Of a DNA stretch of 64,000 nt, positions 41,932 to 54,180 are shown one piece after another. Within the stretch, counting starts at the first letter, position 1, and the number at the start of each line of letters is the position of its first letter. Location of the stretch: assembly GCA_003439945.1 (NCBI GenBank), contig QVRM01002203.1, forward strand, positions 230,277-294,276, read 5' to 3'. A model generated the notes under the pieces. It had not been told where the DNA came from, did no database searches, and saw nothing but the letters and a program-made list of their open reading frames with translations. This stretch comes from Dermanyssus gallinae (taxonomy: Eukaryota > Arthropoda > Arachnida > Mesostigmata > Dermanyssidae). Both the position numbers and the translations under genes were made by a program.

Positions 41932-43650
41932 CTAATTATGTCTTCCACCAGACTGGTATCTTGCTCCCGTTTTAAGTTCATCCTCGAGCATAGCGGGGAC
42001 TAGATCTGTCACCGTCATGTCTGGATACGCCATTACCGATGAGTTCTGTCGTGTGTCTTCAAATGCTGGGCACAGGAGGATTGTGTGAGTCACGTCATCC
42101 TCCTCGCTTGAGTCGCACATGAGGTATTTGGCGTTCAGAGCTTTGCCTATTATTTGCAGGTATTTTGGAAGCATCCGTGCGCCGTCAATACCTGCGTTAG
42201 GTATTGGATGACTTCTCCGCGCTCTCTGGTGAACCTCGTAGGGATCTGTTCATCTTCCTCCGTGTTCGTTCTTCGATCCTTCTAGGCCATAGCATCAGCC
42301 TTGCTTTCGCGATGATGGCCGTGTACAGGACGTTGAGGCGGTGTACAGGACGGTAGATTCTGCCATTGAGGCAAGAAGTTTTCTCTTGCCCTCAGTTGCC
42401 TCGCGTGTTCTCGGCAGGACCTTAGCTAGGCTATTTGCCTGCTTTTCCGCATTTGCGGTCACCTTGTCGATATGCACGTTACCGGAGAGGGCCGTGTCGA
42501 TTGTCACACCCAGATGACGGGCCGACCTGTTGATCGTTATTTGCACGCCGTTCAAAGCTAGGCGGATGTTCCGTGTCTCCTGCGGTCCGTGAGAAGTACG
42601 ACCTTTTTTTTCAGACGTTAGCTCGAGCTCGTGTCTTACCATCCAGCTGTTTACCATATCGATGGCTGTGTGTGCTCTTGCTTGTAGCGTCTCCGCCTCC
42701 CTCGCTTTGACCAAGATAGCAAGGTCGTCCGCGTAAGTTATTGTCTGCGCTCCCTTCAGTCGACAGAGTCTCATTACGTCGTCATATGCCATGTTCCACA
42801 GCAGAGGTCCTAGTATGGATCCCTGCGGAACGCCGGCGCTCCTGGCAAACTCTGTATTCCCATGGATGACCGACCTACTGCTGAGGTAGGATGCTCCGAT
42901 CTTTTGAAGGTACTAGAAGATTTTCCTTTGAGCCATTACAGCTATAATGACCTCCCAACTCAGTCAATTGAAGGCATTGCAGACATCTAGAAGGACGACC
43001 GCGCAGAGCTCCCTGGACCATTGGTTATTTTTTGTTTGTTTTTCCGTCTCCAGTAGAACTAATTCAATCGTCGATAGCCTTTTGCGGAAACCAAATTGCC
43101 TGTCAGACAGAGTTTTTCTGCAGCACGCGCTGGGTTATGTGGCCTACTTTCCTGGCTTTTTTTATAACAGCCAGGGTAGCCTCCTTCGCTGGTGCTGGGT
43201 AAATTCCCTTTCTCAAGATTTATTTCGCCACCTGTTTGAAATTTGCGGTTGTTCTGGGAGAAGAATCTTCGCCGCTTCTGCTGGGATTCCATCCGGACCG
43301 GGTGATTTGCCGTTAGATGACCGTATTATATCGGCATCTAAATCCTTTTGTTTGATCGATCGGTATGTCTTCCTGCTCCTGGTCCCTGATCTCTTTAACG
43401 CATTGCCTGTACACGGGGCATTCCATCCAGCTTGCCGCATGTATTAGATCACCCTCCTTGCAGTTGTAGCACGTTGGTGTGACTGAGCAGTCTTTGAATG
43501 CATGGCCCGGCGTGCCGCATTTGTGGGATACCTTAGCTTCCTTACAGTTTTTCCAGGTAGCCGATCTTCTGGCACCTGAAGCAGCAGGGTGGGGTTATCC
43601 TTTCAACAAGTGGGTAGGATACTCACCCCACTATCCAACTTCGCTTGGCT
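41932..43650 (-). pseudogene. R1/LOA-like LINE, ORF1 end fused to RT (minus)
   Basis: From 43,640 down: zinc knuckles CCFRCQKIGYLE, HKCGTPGHAFKDC and CYNCKEGDLIHAASWMEC (ORF1), then almost at once SNGKSPGPDGIPAEAAK of the RT (about 43,330), so the endonuclease and RT start are deleted. Further on come AGVPQGSILGPLLWN (about 42,850), TITYADDLAILV (about 42,745, catalytic site intact), ARHLGVTIDTAL and the C-terminal SSEEDDVTHTILLCPAFE (about 42,115-42,060). The A-rich coding strand above 43,650 (to about 44,500) may be the ORF1 N-terminal part. Confidence 0.85.
42320..42353. repeat. Short tandem duplication
   Basis: GTGTACAGGACG occurs twice 20 bases apart within the LINE. Confidence 0.85.
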
Positions 43651-44499
43651 AACAGGGCTTCAGCTTTCCGTTTTTTCAGTAAAACGGTAACCTCTCATTT
43701 GCTCATCTTATTTTCCCTAGGCTCTTCAATTATGACCGTATCTGTGTCACCTAGCTTTCGTTTCTTTCGGAGAGCGTGTTCAACGTCGTTCTTCCTGATA
43801 TTCTTGTCAAGTCTCAAGATTCGTGTTTTCGTGTTTGGTTGGAGCTCATTGGCTTAGTGTGTCGTTTTTTCCTGATGGTTTCTGAGAAAGTTGTTGTTGC
43901 CCCTTTCTTATTTTTCTTGTATAGTACTTGTATAGTACGACCATTCTGCCTGTGTCTTATCATTCTTTGTACTGATAACAATGGACTCGATCTGGGCTCT
44001 CGGTAAGCCTCGTTTTCGTCCCTCTGCTCGGGGGACCTTCCTTTTAGTACATACATGAGTTTTGCCCCCTGATTTCCGCAAACAGCATTCCGCTGTTTTT
44101 CTGGCCTGCCCGGGCTGTACTGCGTCTGTAATTGGCAGAGCTCCTTAATTTATCGACTTCTCTTCCAGATTTCTTAACATTTCTGTTCCCCTGCCTGTTT
44201 TATTTCCTCAGGAGTACGTCGCTGGCTTACAGTGTCTTTTTTTTCTAACAGTTGCTGTTTTAGCAGTCTGTTGGCTTTTCTTTTTCAATTACCTCCGCTT
44301 TTAGACTATTCAGGTTTTCGCCCTCGTCGCTCTCAGTGGAGAACCTTTTATTTTCGAATGCTCTCAGGCAGGTTTCTAGGATCTTTATTGCACCTTGCTA
44401 CCTCATTGCATTTCTTCGGTGCTTTCTTGCATCTCGAGAGTTTCGTTTGCCGTTTTTCGCTTCTTGCTGTTTTTTTTAGCGTGGCAATTGTTCGGTCGT

Positions 44500-45330
44500 C
44501 AAATCGAACACTGCATTAAAATCTCAACTGTCTTAAACAAACGGAGGCTTAATGGCGAGCCAAAGCCTGGAGCCTTGAGGGTACTGTTGGTCGATAGACT
44601 AACAGATAGCACAATTCTGTGTTGGCCAATTCAATCGGGGTTCTCGAATTAAATCGAGTAAGTTGAGTTTTTGGTGACGTGGACAGAGAGAAGAGCAGAA
44701 GAAGCCTTAGAAGTCGCTGATACCCTTTGTATCATCGGACAGCCTTCATAAGGACTTTAATAGTCGTCTAAGCATAATCTGTTGCTTTTAACGAGTTGTT
44801 GTGGGTAACTAGTTCTGACTATAGCCGGACCGCAGGTAAACTACAAAGAAAGACGCCAGGCCAAAGCTAACAACCAGAGCACTCACTCGATTCGACGGAT
44901 TTACCCGCACGCGAGGATTGTTTATTAAAATCTTCATTTCAGAGGTTATGCTAATCTCAGCTAACTGAGATTAGCTGATCAAGTGAAATAAACGCCACTG
45001 CGTCTAGAATTGCAAAGACACTTAATTAGCCAAGTCAAAAATAAAGTTTTTGAAGTTAAAACAAACCGGTTCACGTAGACACTAACGGGGCGGCCGAAAG
45101 GCCAGCCTCAATACATATAAAAAAAGTCAAGGAGAGACGGTTAAGGCTGATCTTACTGACTGGGCCGCCAGTCAGGACTAGCTCAGAGCCCGACTCAACG
45201 CGACCAAATGAGAGGTTTTACCTGTCAGATGTACCCTTTAAGATTCAGTGCAAGTCATACAAGCATCATGAAAGCATTTCCTAGGATATCTCGTGCAACT
45301 CAGAGTAACCTATATGTGACAGATGCTGCT
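44500..45330. other. No gene seen; small foldback
   Basis: GCTAATCTCAG (44,950-44,960), loop CTAA, and its exact reverse complement (44,965-44,975). Nothing else is recognised. Confidence 0.5.
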
Positions 45331-45339
45331 GTATTGCCT

Positions 45340-46120
45340 GAATAAATTACCCACGCGCTTTCAATGCTATACGAGAGACCCTCTTAAAGATCTGTCCACG
45401 ACTGATAGGTATGCAGGTGGCTCTGTACCCATTGGAGAACAGACCAACAAGTCTTGGTTCACCAAGATTTGTTTGCATGCTACAAACATGCGAGACTACT
45501 AGAGACATTCTATGCGAGACACTAAACATTAACTTAGAAGGAAACATGTGTGAGAGACCTAGCCTTTCTATAAGGAATGGAGGCCTTGGTATAAGAAGAG
45601 CCATTGATCTAGCTGCAGTATGCTATGCTCCATCCCTGAATCAATTTGGCTCCTTGGGGAATTACTCATTGACGAGGATGCAAAGATTGAATTAAAGAAA
45701 GGCAACTATAGTGGCAGATACCACATTCAGGAGTCAACTCGGTCCCGACATTCTGAAAGAGCACGTGGGCCAACATTTTCTTGACGCTCACAAACTAAGT
45801 TCGCATGAAATATAATAAATACCCTAACATCAACAAGAGAGCGTGCCGTCTCTCTAGCGGCTCAACATTCCTCCCGTTAGCTTGGCACCAGGCTGGACCC
45901 AAACACCTTCGGCACGGTGTCAGCCGTTAAGATAGGCGCTCCCGTCTGCCAGCCTTTCTCAATTCTGTCATGCGGCCAACCTGTTGACTCAGACGGTCTA
46001 CACTTATTAAGTTGTCTGAAAAGTCCCGGCAGACTTGTAAGATAAGCTGAGTTCAACGCCATAATAGCAGATATACCATCCGCACCCGAGCCAAATTGTC
46101 TTGATGGCAGCAATGAGCTG
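45340..46120 (+). pseudogene. Family-Y retrotransposon, 3' part (plus copy)
   Basis: NGGLGIRRAIDLAAVCYAPS (about 45,578-45,635) corresponds to the GGLG.R.A.DLA block; then KIGAPVCQP, CGQPVDSDGLHLLSC and KSPGRLVR (about 45,930-46,045) give the Cys/His region. It is cut before the PD motif. Confidence 0.75.
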
Positions 46121-46129
46121 CGACCTAAC

Positions 46130-47020
46130 CATTCGGCTGTAATCACACGGAAAAAGCCTATATGGATGTGTAAGAGTGTGGAATGATATATTTGTTATAA
46201 GCGGCTATGTAGGTTGAAAGAGAGACCTTAGCGACAATTGCTGGTAGCGGCGCACTTAGCGGAGAAAGCACTGTGGCAGTAGCGACAGCGGGGGTTTGAA
46301 TCTGGAGTCGTTATAACGGACGACACTACTGTGAGTGAGACAGTTAGAGTTGAGTCGCGGTCGAAGAAGGAGCAGAGTGCGCTGAGAGAGGTCGGAGAGG
46401 CGGTGCTGTAGCGACGTCGCAAAGGAGTCGGATGGATTAAAACCTCAGCCGTGGTGGTCAATATCCGTGTCTTCCTCCTAGTAACCCAGTGTAGGCCCCG
46501 ACTGATGTTACCGTTTCATGCACGGCGACCTTGTCGTATTTACTAGTGTATATAATTGTACATAATGACGACTGCATTGTAATTATGTACCATCTTGAAA
46601 TGCAAAGTTATTGCAAAATAAGCAATATTATGTTAATCGTCATGGATAAGCTAGTCGCTGCGGGCGCGGGCCCAAAAGTTTTGTGAATACTTCTTGAAAG
46701 CAAACTATCATCCTTGATGACGACATTCAAGGACTACCCCCTGTGATCGTATAACTGCCTATTGCGGATGACCCCGCGGTATGTAGTAGTGCTAATGGAT
46801 TTAAAATAATCTCTGAGCATAGTAGAGACATACAGCGAGCACGTGTGAAATACAAAGGCTACAAAGTTCAGATATAGGAGAAGTGATAGGGTTAGCTTGC
46901 GTGCGCTACTGTAGAATTTGTCTCGGAGTTTATTTATCGGGATGTTAAGCTAACGCCAAGCGGCACATCGTTCTCAGCCCACATATCTCAGCGAGCTAAT
47001 AGTAGCGTGAATCTCAATTC
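46130..47020. other. No gene seen
   Basis: GC-rich, purine-rich stretch at 46,225-46,500 with no motif I can name, then the 52-bp repeat copy 2 (46,575-46,627) described at 4,902-4,953. Confidence 0.4.
46575..46627 (+). repeat. 52-bp dispersed repeat, copy 2
   Basis: See 4,902-4,953; same orientation. Confidence 0.6.
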
Positions 47021-47220
47021 CGGCGCCACAGAAGTTCTCAGCAAAGATAACCCTAATGCTATTCAACCTGAAGGTCGCCTCGATGGTAGAATATGGTATC
47101 ACAATAATTTGGAATACCTATCCGCTCATCAGCATAACGCTTGCACGGTGCGCAACGGTGAAGGCAACGTAATTTAAAATCATTTTAGGCCTTCAAGAAA
47201 TGTACAGAATTCACTGAGAG
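47020..47220 (+). pseudogene. LINE-A fragment, post-RT region
   Basis: KITLMLFNLKVASMVEYGI and ARCATVKAT-stop-FKIILGL line up with the TAIRLFDLKVAPVATYGI and EAAFLKRTLGL of the 61.5-63.4 kb copy. Confidence 0.6.
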
Positions 47221-47399
47221 AGTTTCGTAGAAGTTTTGAGCAGAAGATGAGAAAGGTGATGAACTGGTGATGTTGGACAACGCATGGCTCCATCGCAATC
47301 CATAGACAGATTTGCCGTTCCTGGATTCCAATGTAAATTGTGCCATCGGACTGGATTCCATGGTCATTAAACTACCTACAGACAGGAAAATACTGTCCC

Positions 47400-48150
47400 A
47401 CGGCACCAGTTTTAACATGAGTGCAGGGGCGCCACAGGACTCCATATTTCGCAACCTGGAACATAACACACGACGATGTGCTGCAGTTAGGGGACCTTCC
47501 CCCTAACGTCAAACTCCTAGCCTATGCCAACGACTTCGTCTTTAACGCGCAGGCTCGGGCACCTGATTTGTTGAAGAGCCGTGCAAATAAAACACTTGCC
47601 GATGCCGCCCACTGCGTGCAAGCGGTGGGGCTTGCTCTCGCCCGTGCTAAAAGCGGACCTGGACAACCTAGACGTCGAATAATTATGCTCGCGGCCGAAT
47701 CAATTGCCTTATACGAAGCTTCGGCCTGGTTCACCGACATCCTAAATTGGCAGCCAACAAGAACCGCCTGAGTCTGGCCCAGAAGGTCGGAGCCCTCAGG
47801 ACTTGTTCTCGCTAGCACGGTATCCTGGGATCTAAAAGCAGCCGACCGCCGCCTATGAGTAACCCCCAGTGATAAACGAGAACGTCGGCATGAAGTCAAC
47901 CTATCTCTGGAGAAATGGGACGGTGTTCCAAGAGGGTGTTCCAGGACCAGCTTACGCAACCTAAAGCCCAACCATCAAAGACTGGCTGACCCGGCCTGAG
48001 GGAAAACATACCTTCGACACGATCCAGATCCTGACAGGACATTGTCACTTCCAGTCCTACCTGTTCAGGATTGAGAAGGCTCCCAGCCCCAAATGTATCT
48101 ACCGCGGCGATAGACCAGAGGACACTAGGGACGGGGACATGGTTTTAAGT
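47400..48150 (+). pseudogene. R1/LOA-like LINE fragment
   Basis: LLAYANDFVFNAQA (about 47,514-47,555, YADD changed to YAND) and the C-terminal FDTIQILTGHCHFQSYL and PEDTRDGD (about 48,015-48,140), the region that in R1-type elements precedes a Cys/His module. Several frames; the part between is eroded. Confidence 0.7.
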
Positions 48151-48224
48151 GGGTTGGAGCCCTACAATACCGGCACACACTTGCAAAAAAAGCTTCTTCG
48201 CTGAGCGTAACTGCATTTTCCAGT

Positions 48225-48822
48225 AAGTCTTTTAAAAGGCAGGGATAAATGATTAACGAAAACAATTTTCCTTATCCGCAAAAACTTGAGCTTTGTTGTT
48301 CGTGATAGCTGCCGCTATTAATTATATATTATATTTATAATAATAATTTACCCTTGTTATGTAGTATCAGTGTTTGAAAGCAGCACATTTAACACAATTC
48401 ACAGGAACATCGTATTAATGGTGATATTAAAGAAAAAGGTTGAATAAAAAGAATATTGTTATTAATAATGTTATTTTAAACGCATTTTATTTTTCATTTA
48501 GTTAGACATAAATTTCCAACACTGACTCGACCTGGCTACGGCGAAAAGGAGAGTCCCTCACTCGTGGGCAAGGAATCGACAACGCCGCGCTTCCGCAATA
48601 AATGTCGACACGTATCATCTGTGACTGACACTGCGGAAGAGAAGCAAGCTCATGCCTAACACCTATGGGCCTGGACAATCTAAAAGTCGAATAATCATGT
48701 CCGCGACCGAATCATGTGCCTTGTACGCCGAACTCCCCGCCGTGGTGACCGCGTGTGTAAATGCGCTTTCCAGTTAGTCCTTTAGAAGACAAGAATAAAT
48801 ACCTTATAGTTAGAAAAACATG
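48225..48822 (+). repeat. Duplicated LINE segment
   Basis: The LINE piece at 47,640-47,720 (GPGQPRRRIIMLAAES) recurs at 48,665-48,735 (GPGQSKSRIIMSATES), and the string GC.TTTCCAGT.AGTC.TTTA follows in each neighbourhood (48,225 and 48,764). It is either two related copies or a tandem duplication with later divergence. Confidence 0.6.
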
Positions 48823-49144
48823 ATGAGTAATAATATTAATAATAATATTTTTTTTTGAAGAAGGGTTTATTTTATCAATATGTACATGTATCACAATTAT
48901 TAATATCTTACTTGTATAATATCTACAATATTGCTTATATTATTCTTATTGCTTGAGTGACGGTGACCACTAAATATAATCTTGGCGTTGCCTCTCTGTA
49001 ATTCCAATGACACTCTCTGTCGGAGAAACGCGGTCGATTTTGGCTCCGCTGTAGCCTCGAGAAGCTTCTTGTCAGTTTGAGTGCATCCTTGCCCGAAGCG
49101 CCAGATGACTAGTGGCCGAATGCCATTACAACGTGGTCCTCAAG

Positions 49145-50860
49145 GAGATGGGCGTATAGGCGCCGTTTGTGCATCTCCCGTTGGTGGATAATGTTGCCGA
49201 CGCCCGCGTTGGCGGCGATAGCCGAGAGCGTACGTGTCGGAGACGGTGACGTCCCACGCCAGCGGCCGATTATGTGTCCCAGTCTCGGCTGGCAAGGCCA
49301 TCCGGTCGACGCTTGTCGTCCCGCTGTATTCCACCTGGCTCCAGCGTGACGCGGTAGCCGGCTTGTCTGAAAGCGCGCCCGAAGATGTCATTAATGGCAT
49401 CGTGGCGGCCCTGCGTAAGCCCGGCCAGCTTAGTGCAACTAAGTCGGTGCAGGCCACGTTCATCCACCGTTCCACCACACGGGCATTCCTCTCTCTCAAA
49501 CATGGCAATGCCAAGTCTAAGGCCACTGGCGGCACGGAAGTGGTCATCAGCCAGCTTAGTGCCGACTAGCTCGGACGGAAACACGTCAAGCCACGCTCCA
49601 GATTTTTCAAGGATGCCCGGGAGGTTGCTGTTAAGTTCTGCAATCACCTGCTGTCTCTCTTCGTCCTCGAAACCCTGTAGGAATAGTTCGTATTTAGATG
49701 GGTTAAGCTGCAGCCCGCTCCATTGCTCGAACGCTCTGAAATCCTTGATGTCTCTGAGTAATGCTGAAGGATCGTTGTCAAGAAGGGTCCCATCGTCGAG
49801 CTAAAACAGAGGGACCTTGGATGTCACCTGTTTGACGTACTGATGCAACAGCAGGCTAAACGCAAGAGGAGCCGCTACGTCTCCCTGCTGAGAACCGGCT
49901 GATGACCTAATTTTAACTTCACCGAGCATCAGGGGAGTCGGCCTGCTAGATGCCTGGTGCATCATTGGATAGAAGGCCAGGGCGTGCTTTGAAACCTCTG
50001 CCAAAAGGTGTCCTCGTTTGATAACGCATTTTTAAAATCTAATTTTAGGAAACGGCATTTCTCGTTGTTTTCGAGGAAGGTGCGAGCCGTGTGAGCAATT
50101 ATTTCTGCACCATTATGAGTGGCGTACCCCGCGGTAGTTTTTCACATTGACCTGAGGAAGCAAGGTTTTTGTGGCCAGTCTACAAGTGCAGCCAACGGCT
50201 ATGGATCGGTATCTCCGGTTTTCTTCTTCAGAGCAATAAACCACATCGTTGTGGTCTTCGTTGGCAGGAAGAAGGCATTGATGGTCAGGCGTGAGGCCGT
50301 CAAGACCTCCCGCCGCACCGGATGGAAAGGTGCAAAGTGCATGATCCGACCGCTGGCAAGCCGATAGGGGACGGTGGCACCACGTCCCCTGCGGGAGCAG
50401 AAGGGTGTTTTGCAATCATCTCATCAATCGACTCCTTTGTTACGGGCGCCATCGTGTCATCGGAAGACAAGATTCTAATGGCGCTCCGCACTTTAAAATC
50501 CATGGAAAGCTTGTGAGCAGCGATCTGGGCGAAAGCTTTATCCGTCAATACACGTTTGCCTCCCCCCTCAGCAAGTGAGAGTGGCAGCTCTGAAAAGGGC
50601 CACCTTTTCTTTGACTACAGAGGCAGCAGGTGATGATCGGATGTCGGCCCTCCATTTTCTGGCGGCTGGCTGGCGGGTTGAGGATAGGTTCTGCTAGTGA
50701 AGCGTGCGGAGAAGGCAACAATTGTGAGATGCTGCTAGTAGTGGCAGCGGCTTTTTGGTGCGCTGCTGTTCCATTAGGCTCGGTTATCTTCTTCTTATAG
50801 TCTTTCCTGCGTGAATCTAGACACCCCGCTTCGTAGGAAAACACATTTAACGCCACCGGC
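49145..50860 (-). pseudogene. Family-Y retrotransposon, most complete copy (minus)
   Basis: From the 5' side: a Cys/His segment CCLCSQRKGG...H..H (about 50,640-50,580), IRILSSDDTMAPVTKESI (about 50,480-50,430), GGLDGLTPDH (about 50,315), the RT blocks RSSAGSQQGDVAAPLAFSLL (about 49,895-49,840) and LDDGTL (about 49,800-49,780), GLQLNPSKYELFLQGF, then GLRLGIAMFEREECPC, GLHRLSCTKLAGLTQGRH, LEPGGIQRDDKRRPDG and LAWDVTV (about 49,520-49,240). A stop sits just before LDD. The catalytic box is (F/Y)-L-D-D-G-T, not the YADD/FADD of the other LINEs here, so this is a separate lineage. Confidence 0.85.
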
Positions 50861-51024
50861 ATTGAAACGCGTTAGCCATTGCTGCTACCCCTTTGAAGCT
50901 AAGCAGTTGCTGCAATCCTGGCTACCATGCGAGGCATCCGGATAGCTCGCCGCATGAGTCTTTCGAATTGACACGTTTCAGACCCCAGATCAGTAGTTTC
51001 TTAACGACTAAGGGGTTCTCTCTG

Positions 51025-51380
51025 GATCACCCTGGCCTATGCAGACGACTTTGCGCTGCTGGTCACTGCTCGACGTGCTTGAATGCTCGGCGAATGCCGT
51101 TCTCGAAACGGTATCAGAATGGATGCAGGAGCACCATCTCCAACTCGCTCTATAGAAGACCGAGGCTATATATCTCACTGGAAGGAGGAGGGCGAGGGGC
51201 CTACATCTGGCACTAGCAGGCCAGCCAGTCGTAATAAAAAAGGAGGCTAAATACCTGGGAGTGGTTCTAGACACAGGGCTCACCGGCGCCGCGCATGTAG
51301 CCTACGTAACCCGCAAGGTCGCCAAGGTTGCCCATAACCTTGCCCGAATTCTCCTGCGAGAAGGAGGCGCATCCGAGGCA
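51025..51380 (+). pseudogene. R1/LOA-like RT fragment
   Basis: LAYADDFALLVTARR (catalytic YADD kept), then after frameshifts AKYLGVVLDTGL (about 51,245-51,280) and VAHNLARILLREGGA (about 51,325-51,370). It is closely similar to the LINE-C copy at 3.3-4.6 kb and breaks off abruptly at about 51,380. Confidence 0.8.
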
Positions 51381-51875
51381 GATGAATGCAGAGATGGCAA
51401 AAGTAAAGGCAGAAGTGCACAAGTGGTGTGTCATCGCCAACGCTTTGCAAACAAACGAAGTGGGAGACATACAGGAGGGATGTGCAAAATGCCGACATTG
51501 CTATGAAGATAACTAAGGCGGCGACGAGGAAGGCGGCGGCCGGCGAACGGCGCTGCAACAAGGAAGAGACAATGTTGTCGCTCCACTAGAGGACACAACA
51601 CACCAACAAAATAAACAGGAGCCGCAACAGCTGGGAACAAAAGAGTATCCGCAACAGCGAAATGCACCACCGCCAGTAAGAAAAAGGATAGTAGTTGTTG
51701 GGGACTCGAACTATAAAAAGTTTAGGTTTATAGGTCCGAGGGGCACAACGGGGCTGACAATTATTGGAAAGAGAGAGTAAAGGTAGGCATCGAGGGATAT
51801 TGTGTTGGATAAATATGGTATACTTGATAGTGTATAACATAGGTTGCTGTTTTATGAGGGGTTAATTGATACAAC
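51381..51875 (+). pseudogene. ORF1-like segment upstream of D1 copy 2
   Basis: A frame with CAKCRHCYED (about 51,485-51,515), a Gln-rich stretch and RKRIVVVGDSNYKKF (about 51,680-51,725). The VVGDSN motif opens the SGNH-esterase-like domain found in ORF1 of some LINEs, so D1 may be a LINE whose 5' end is here; the link to the D1 repeat body is inference because copy 1 is cut at the window edge. Confidence 0.45.
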
Positions 51876-53117
51876 GAAGACAAATAGTGAAATATAAGGC
51901 TCTGGTTGGCTTGTAAGCAAAAAAATTTTTTATGCAATGGGCGTAACATACGGCATGCTCATTTCCCAAAACGGTTGATCGATAAACAGGACACGACTAT
52001 AGGGCAACTTACAGGCTGTCAACATGAAGATAGCTACCTTGGCGCGAGCAGCTAAGTTTGAAAATCTTCGCCTGGTATACATTCAGGATACTGCTAAAGC
52101 CATGACTCCGGACGGTGGTTATTACGGTAAAGCGGCAGAAAGTAACGGGACAACAGGAAGATCGGCAGATGTTTGAGCCGAGAGTACGGCACCCGCCAAA
52201 TGCAAACCATAAGGAGAAAGGAACATCGGGAGTGTTGCATTTAGAGAGGGCGTTGGATGTAATTCAAAAGTTGGCCATGGGCAACCTTGCGGATCACGAG
52301 ATGTTAAAAATATTAAAAACAAGATTAAAGAGAGAAAAAGTGAGAAGAAACGAGCATCTTTTGATTTGGTAAATGAAACATAATATGTAGAGAGGTGACG
52401 AGAGTGCACGTAAAAGACTTGGTTGTAGCTGATATTGACGGGCTTAGCAGGATAGTTATTATAGAGGTGTATAAGGCACCGTACAATACAGCAGAGGAAA
52501 GCAAAGCACTGCACAGTGGATTAACAGAGGCGGTATCAAATAGTGGTGGAGTGAGAATAATATGTCGTGAAAACAAACGCCCACAATCATCAATTAGACG
52601 GGAGGGAGGATATGGAAGGAAAAATGCTAATAAAATGTGCATTACTGACAAGACTAGATAATAAATTTAAATAATAGAGTAGTTAAAAAATATGTTTGTC
52701 AGGAGGACAGAAGGTCGTGTGTGGATTATATTATGGTTAACGGGAAAGTACGGGCAAGGGTAAACAAATTGGTTATAGATAGGAATGAATTGTAATATTG
52801 GCAATAATTGGGTGGAAGTTATAGGGCGGGGAATGGCTACTATTAATTTAAAAGTGCAAGTGGATAAACAAGCATATGTGGACGCATGAAATAGAATAAA
52901 TGAAAACAACTAATGAAAAAAAAGACATATCACTTTAACACTAATTCGCTTTTTCATGCAAACTGTGAGAAAGGTTATTTGATAACACGGAACTGGGGGC
53001 GGCATGTTGGTGAGAGGAGAATATTTATTAGAATTCCATTTATGTTATTTCCAGATGAAATGATGGTTTTAGGAAGGGATGTAGGGGAAGTTCAGGAATG
53101 CTTGATGCCTGTGTGGA

Positions 53118-53159
<42 letters not shown>

Positions 53160-53853
53160 TGCACATCTAGGACATATAACACTTTCCTTTTACATTATTT
53201 GAAATATTTAAACACTAAGACAGGCGTGTTCTTTACTTGTAAAATATCCAGGCTTTCAAAGAAGAAGACCACAGAGGAGAGCGGATGTCGCGAGTGAGCA
53301 AAGACAGATAGCCAATGCTAACCAACAGACAATGTTGCATTGCTTTAACATGTCCAGCAACATGTCTCTGCCTGACGATAAATTCGCCTAAAAGTATCCG
53401 CAATAAACATGCACCAACATTTATTAATTATAGTTTACATTGATAACAAATATTGCCTAGAATATGAGCAAAATAGTCGTTTGACCTCCTGATAAGTAGA
53501 CGACAATTTACTAGCTAGTGATATGCTATAGTTAGTCATATGCCAGCACAAACATTAAGGAGAGAGCAGTCGTTCCGTTGGCCCACCTATGAGAGTTGTT
53601 TGCACTAAATAAGCCCTTTTGTTAATTGTTTAAACGAGGCATCATAGCACATGTGCAGGCTAATCCGCCTGGGAGCTACAACGCGAAAAGTACACGAAAT
53701 TCTGCTCTCGTGGAGAACCGGAAATTAATGGAGCACGACAACATCTTAGCTGTACGCATGCATATCTCAATTTGCATCCTAATTACTTTGTAACCATTTG
53801 ATACATGGTTTGTCACATCGGCATAACAAGTGCACATTTTAAAGTTTACTGTC
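51876..53853 (+). repeat. Dispersed element D1, copy 2
   Basis: Counterpart of 1-2092. Best frame pieces: DVIQKLAMGNLADHEMLKIL (52,255-52,320), VHVKDLVVADIDGLSRIVII (52,402-52,462) and IFIRIPFMLFPDEMMVLGR. Ends at the same base as copy 1. I cannot name the protein. Confidence 0.75.
53119..53157. repeat. (TA)n microsatellite inside D1 copy 2
   Basis: At the same place as the run at 1,201-1,231 in copy 1. Confidence 0.95.
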
Positions 53854-54180
53854 ACTATGTGTAGAAATCATGTATATATGTTATACACGAACAGCATATA
53901 TCATTGTCTATAGTACGAACAATCTATTAGATTGAGTGGCTTAACTCAGATTAGAAGCTCAAAATGTACTACCCAAAATGACTTGATTGAATGAACACGC
54001 GTGAACTATATTGTATATTTTTCATTGAACAAAATAATTATAGAAATTAACCTGCCGCTTAGAGCGACAGAGTTACCAGCCGTCTCTTTCCCCGTCGACA
54101 ATTAGATTAACATTAGATAACAATATTTATAGCTGTATTTAATTTAAATACATTTAAAGGAAATCGTAAGGGCTACATAC
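53854..54180. other. Intron of gene 2; no gene seen
   Basis: Low-complexity AT-rich DNA between D1 copy 2 and the last exon seen. I looked for a transmembrane exon here and found none. Confidence 0.4.

Noticed and set aside
44232..44652. Plus-strand Phe/Leu-rich frames resembling membrane proteins
   Set aside because: They lie opposite an A-rich strand that is probably the N-terminal ORF1 region of the minus-strand LINE; the hydrophobicity is an antisense effect.
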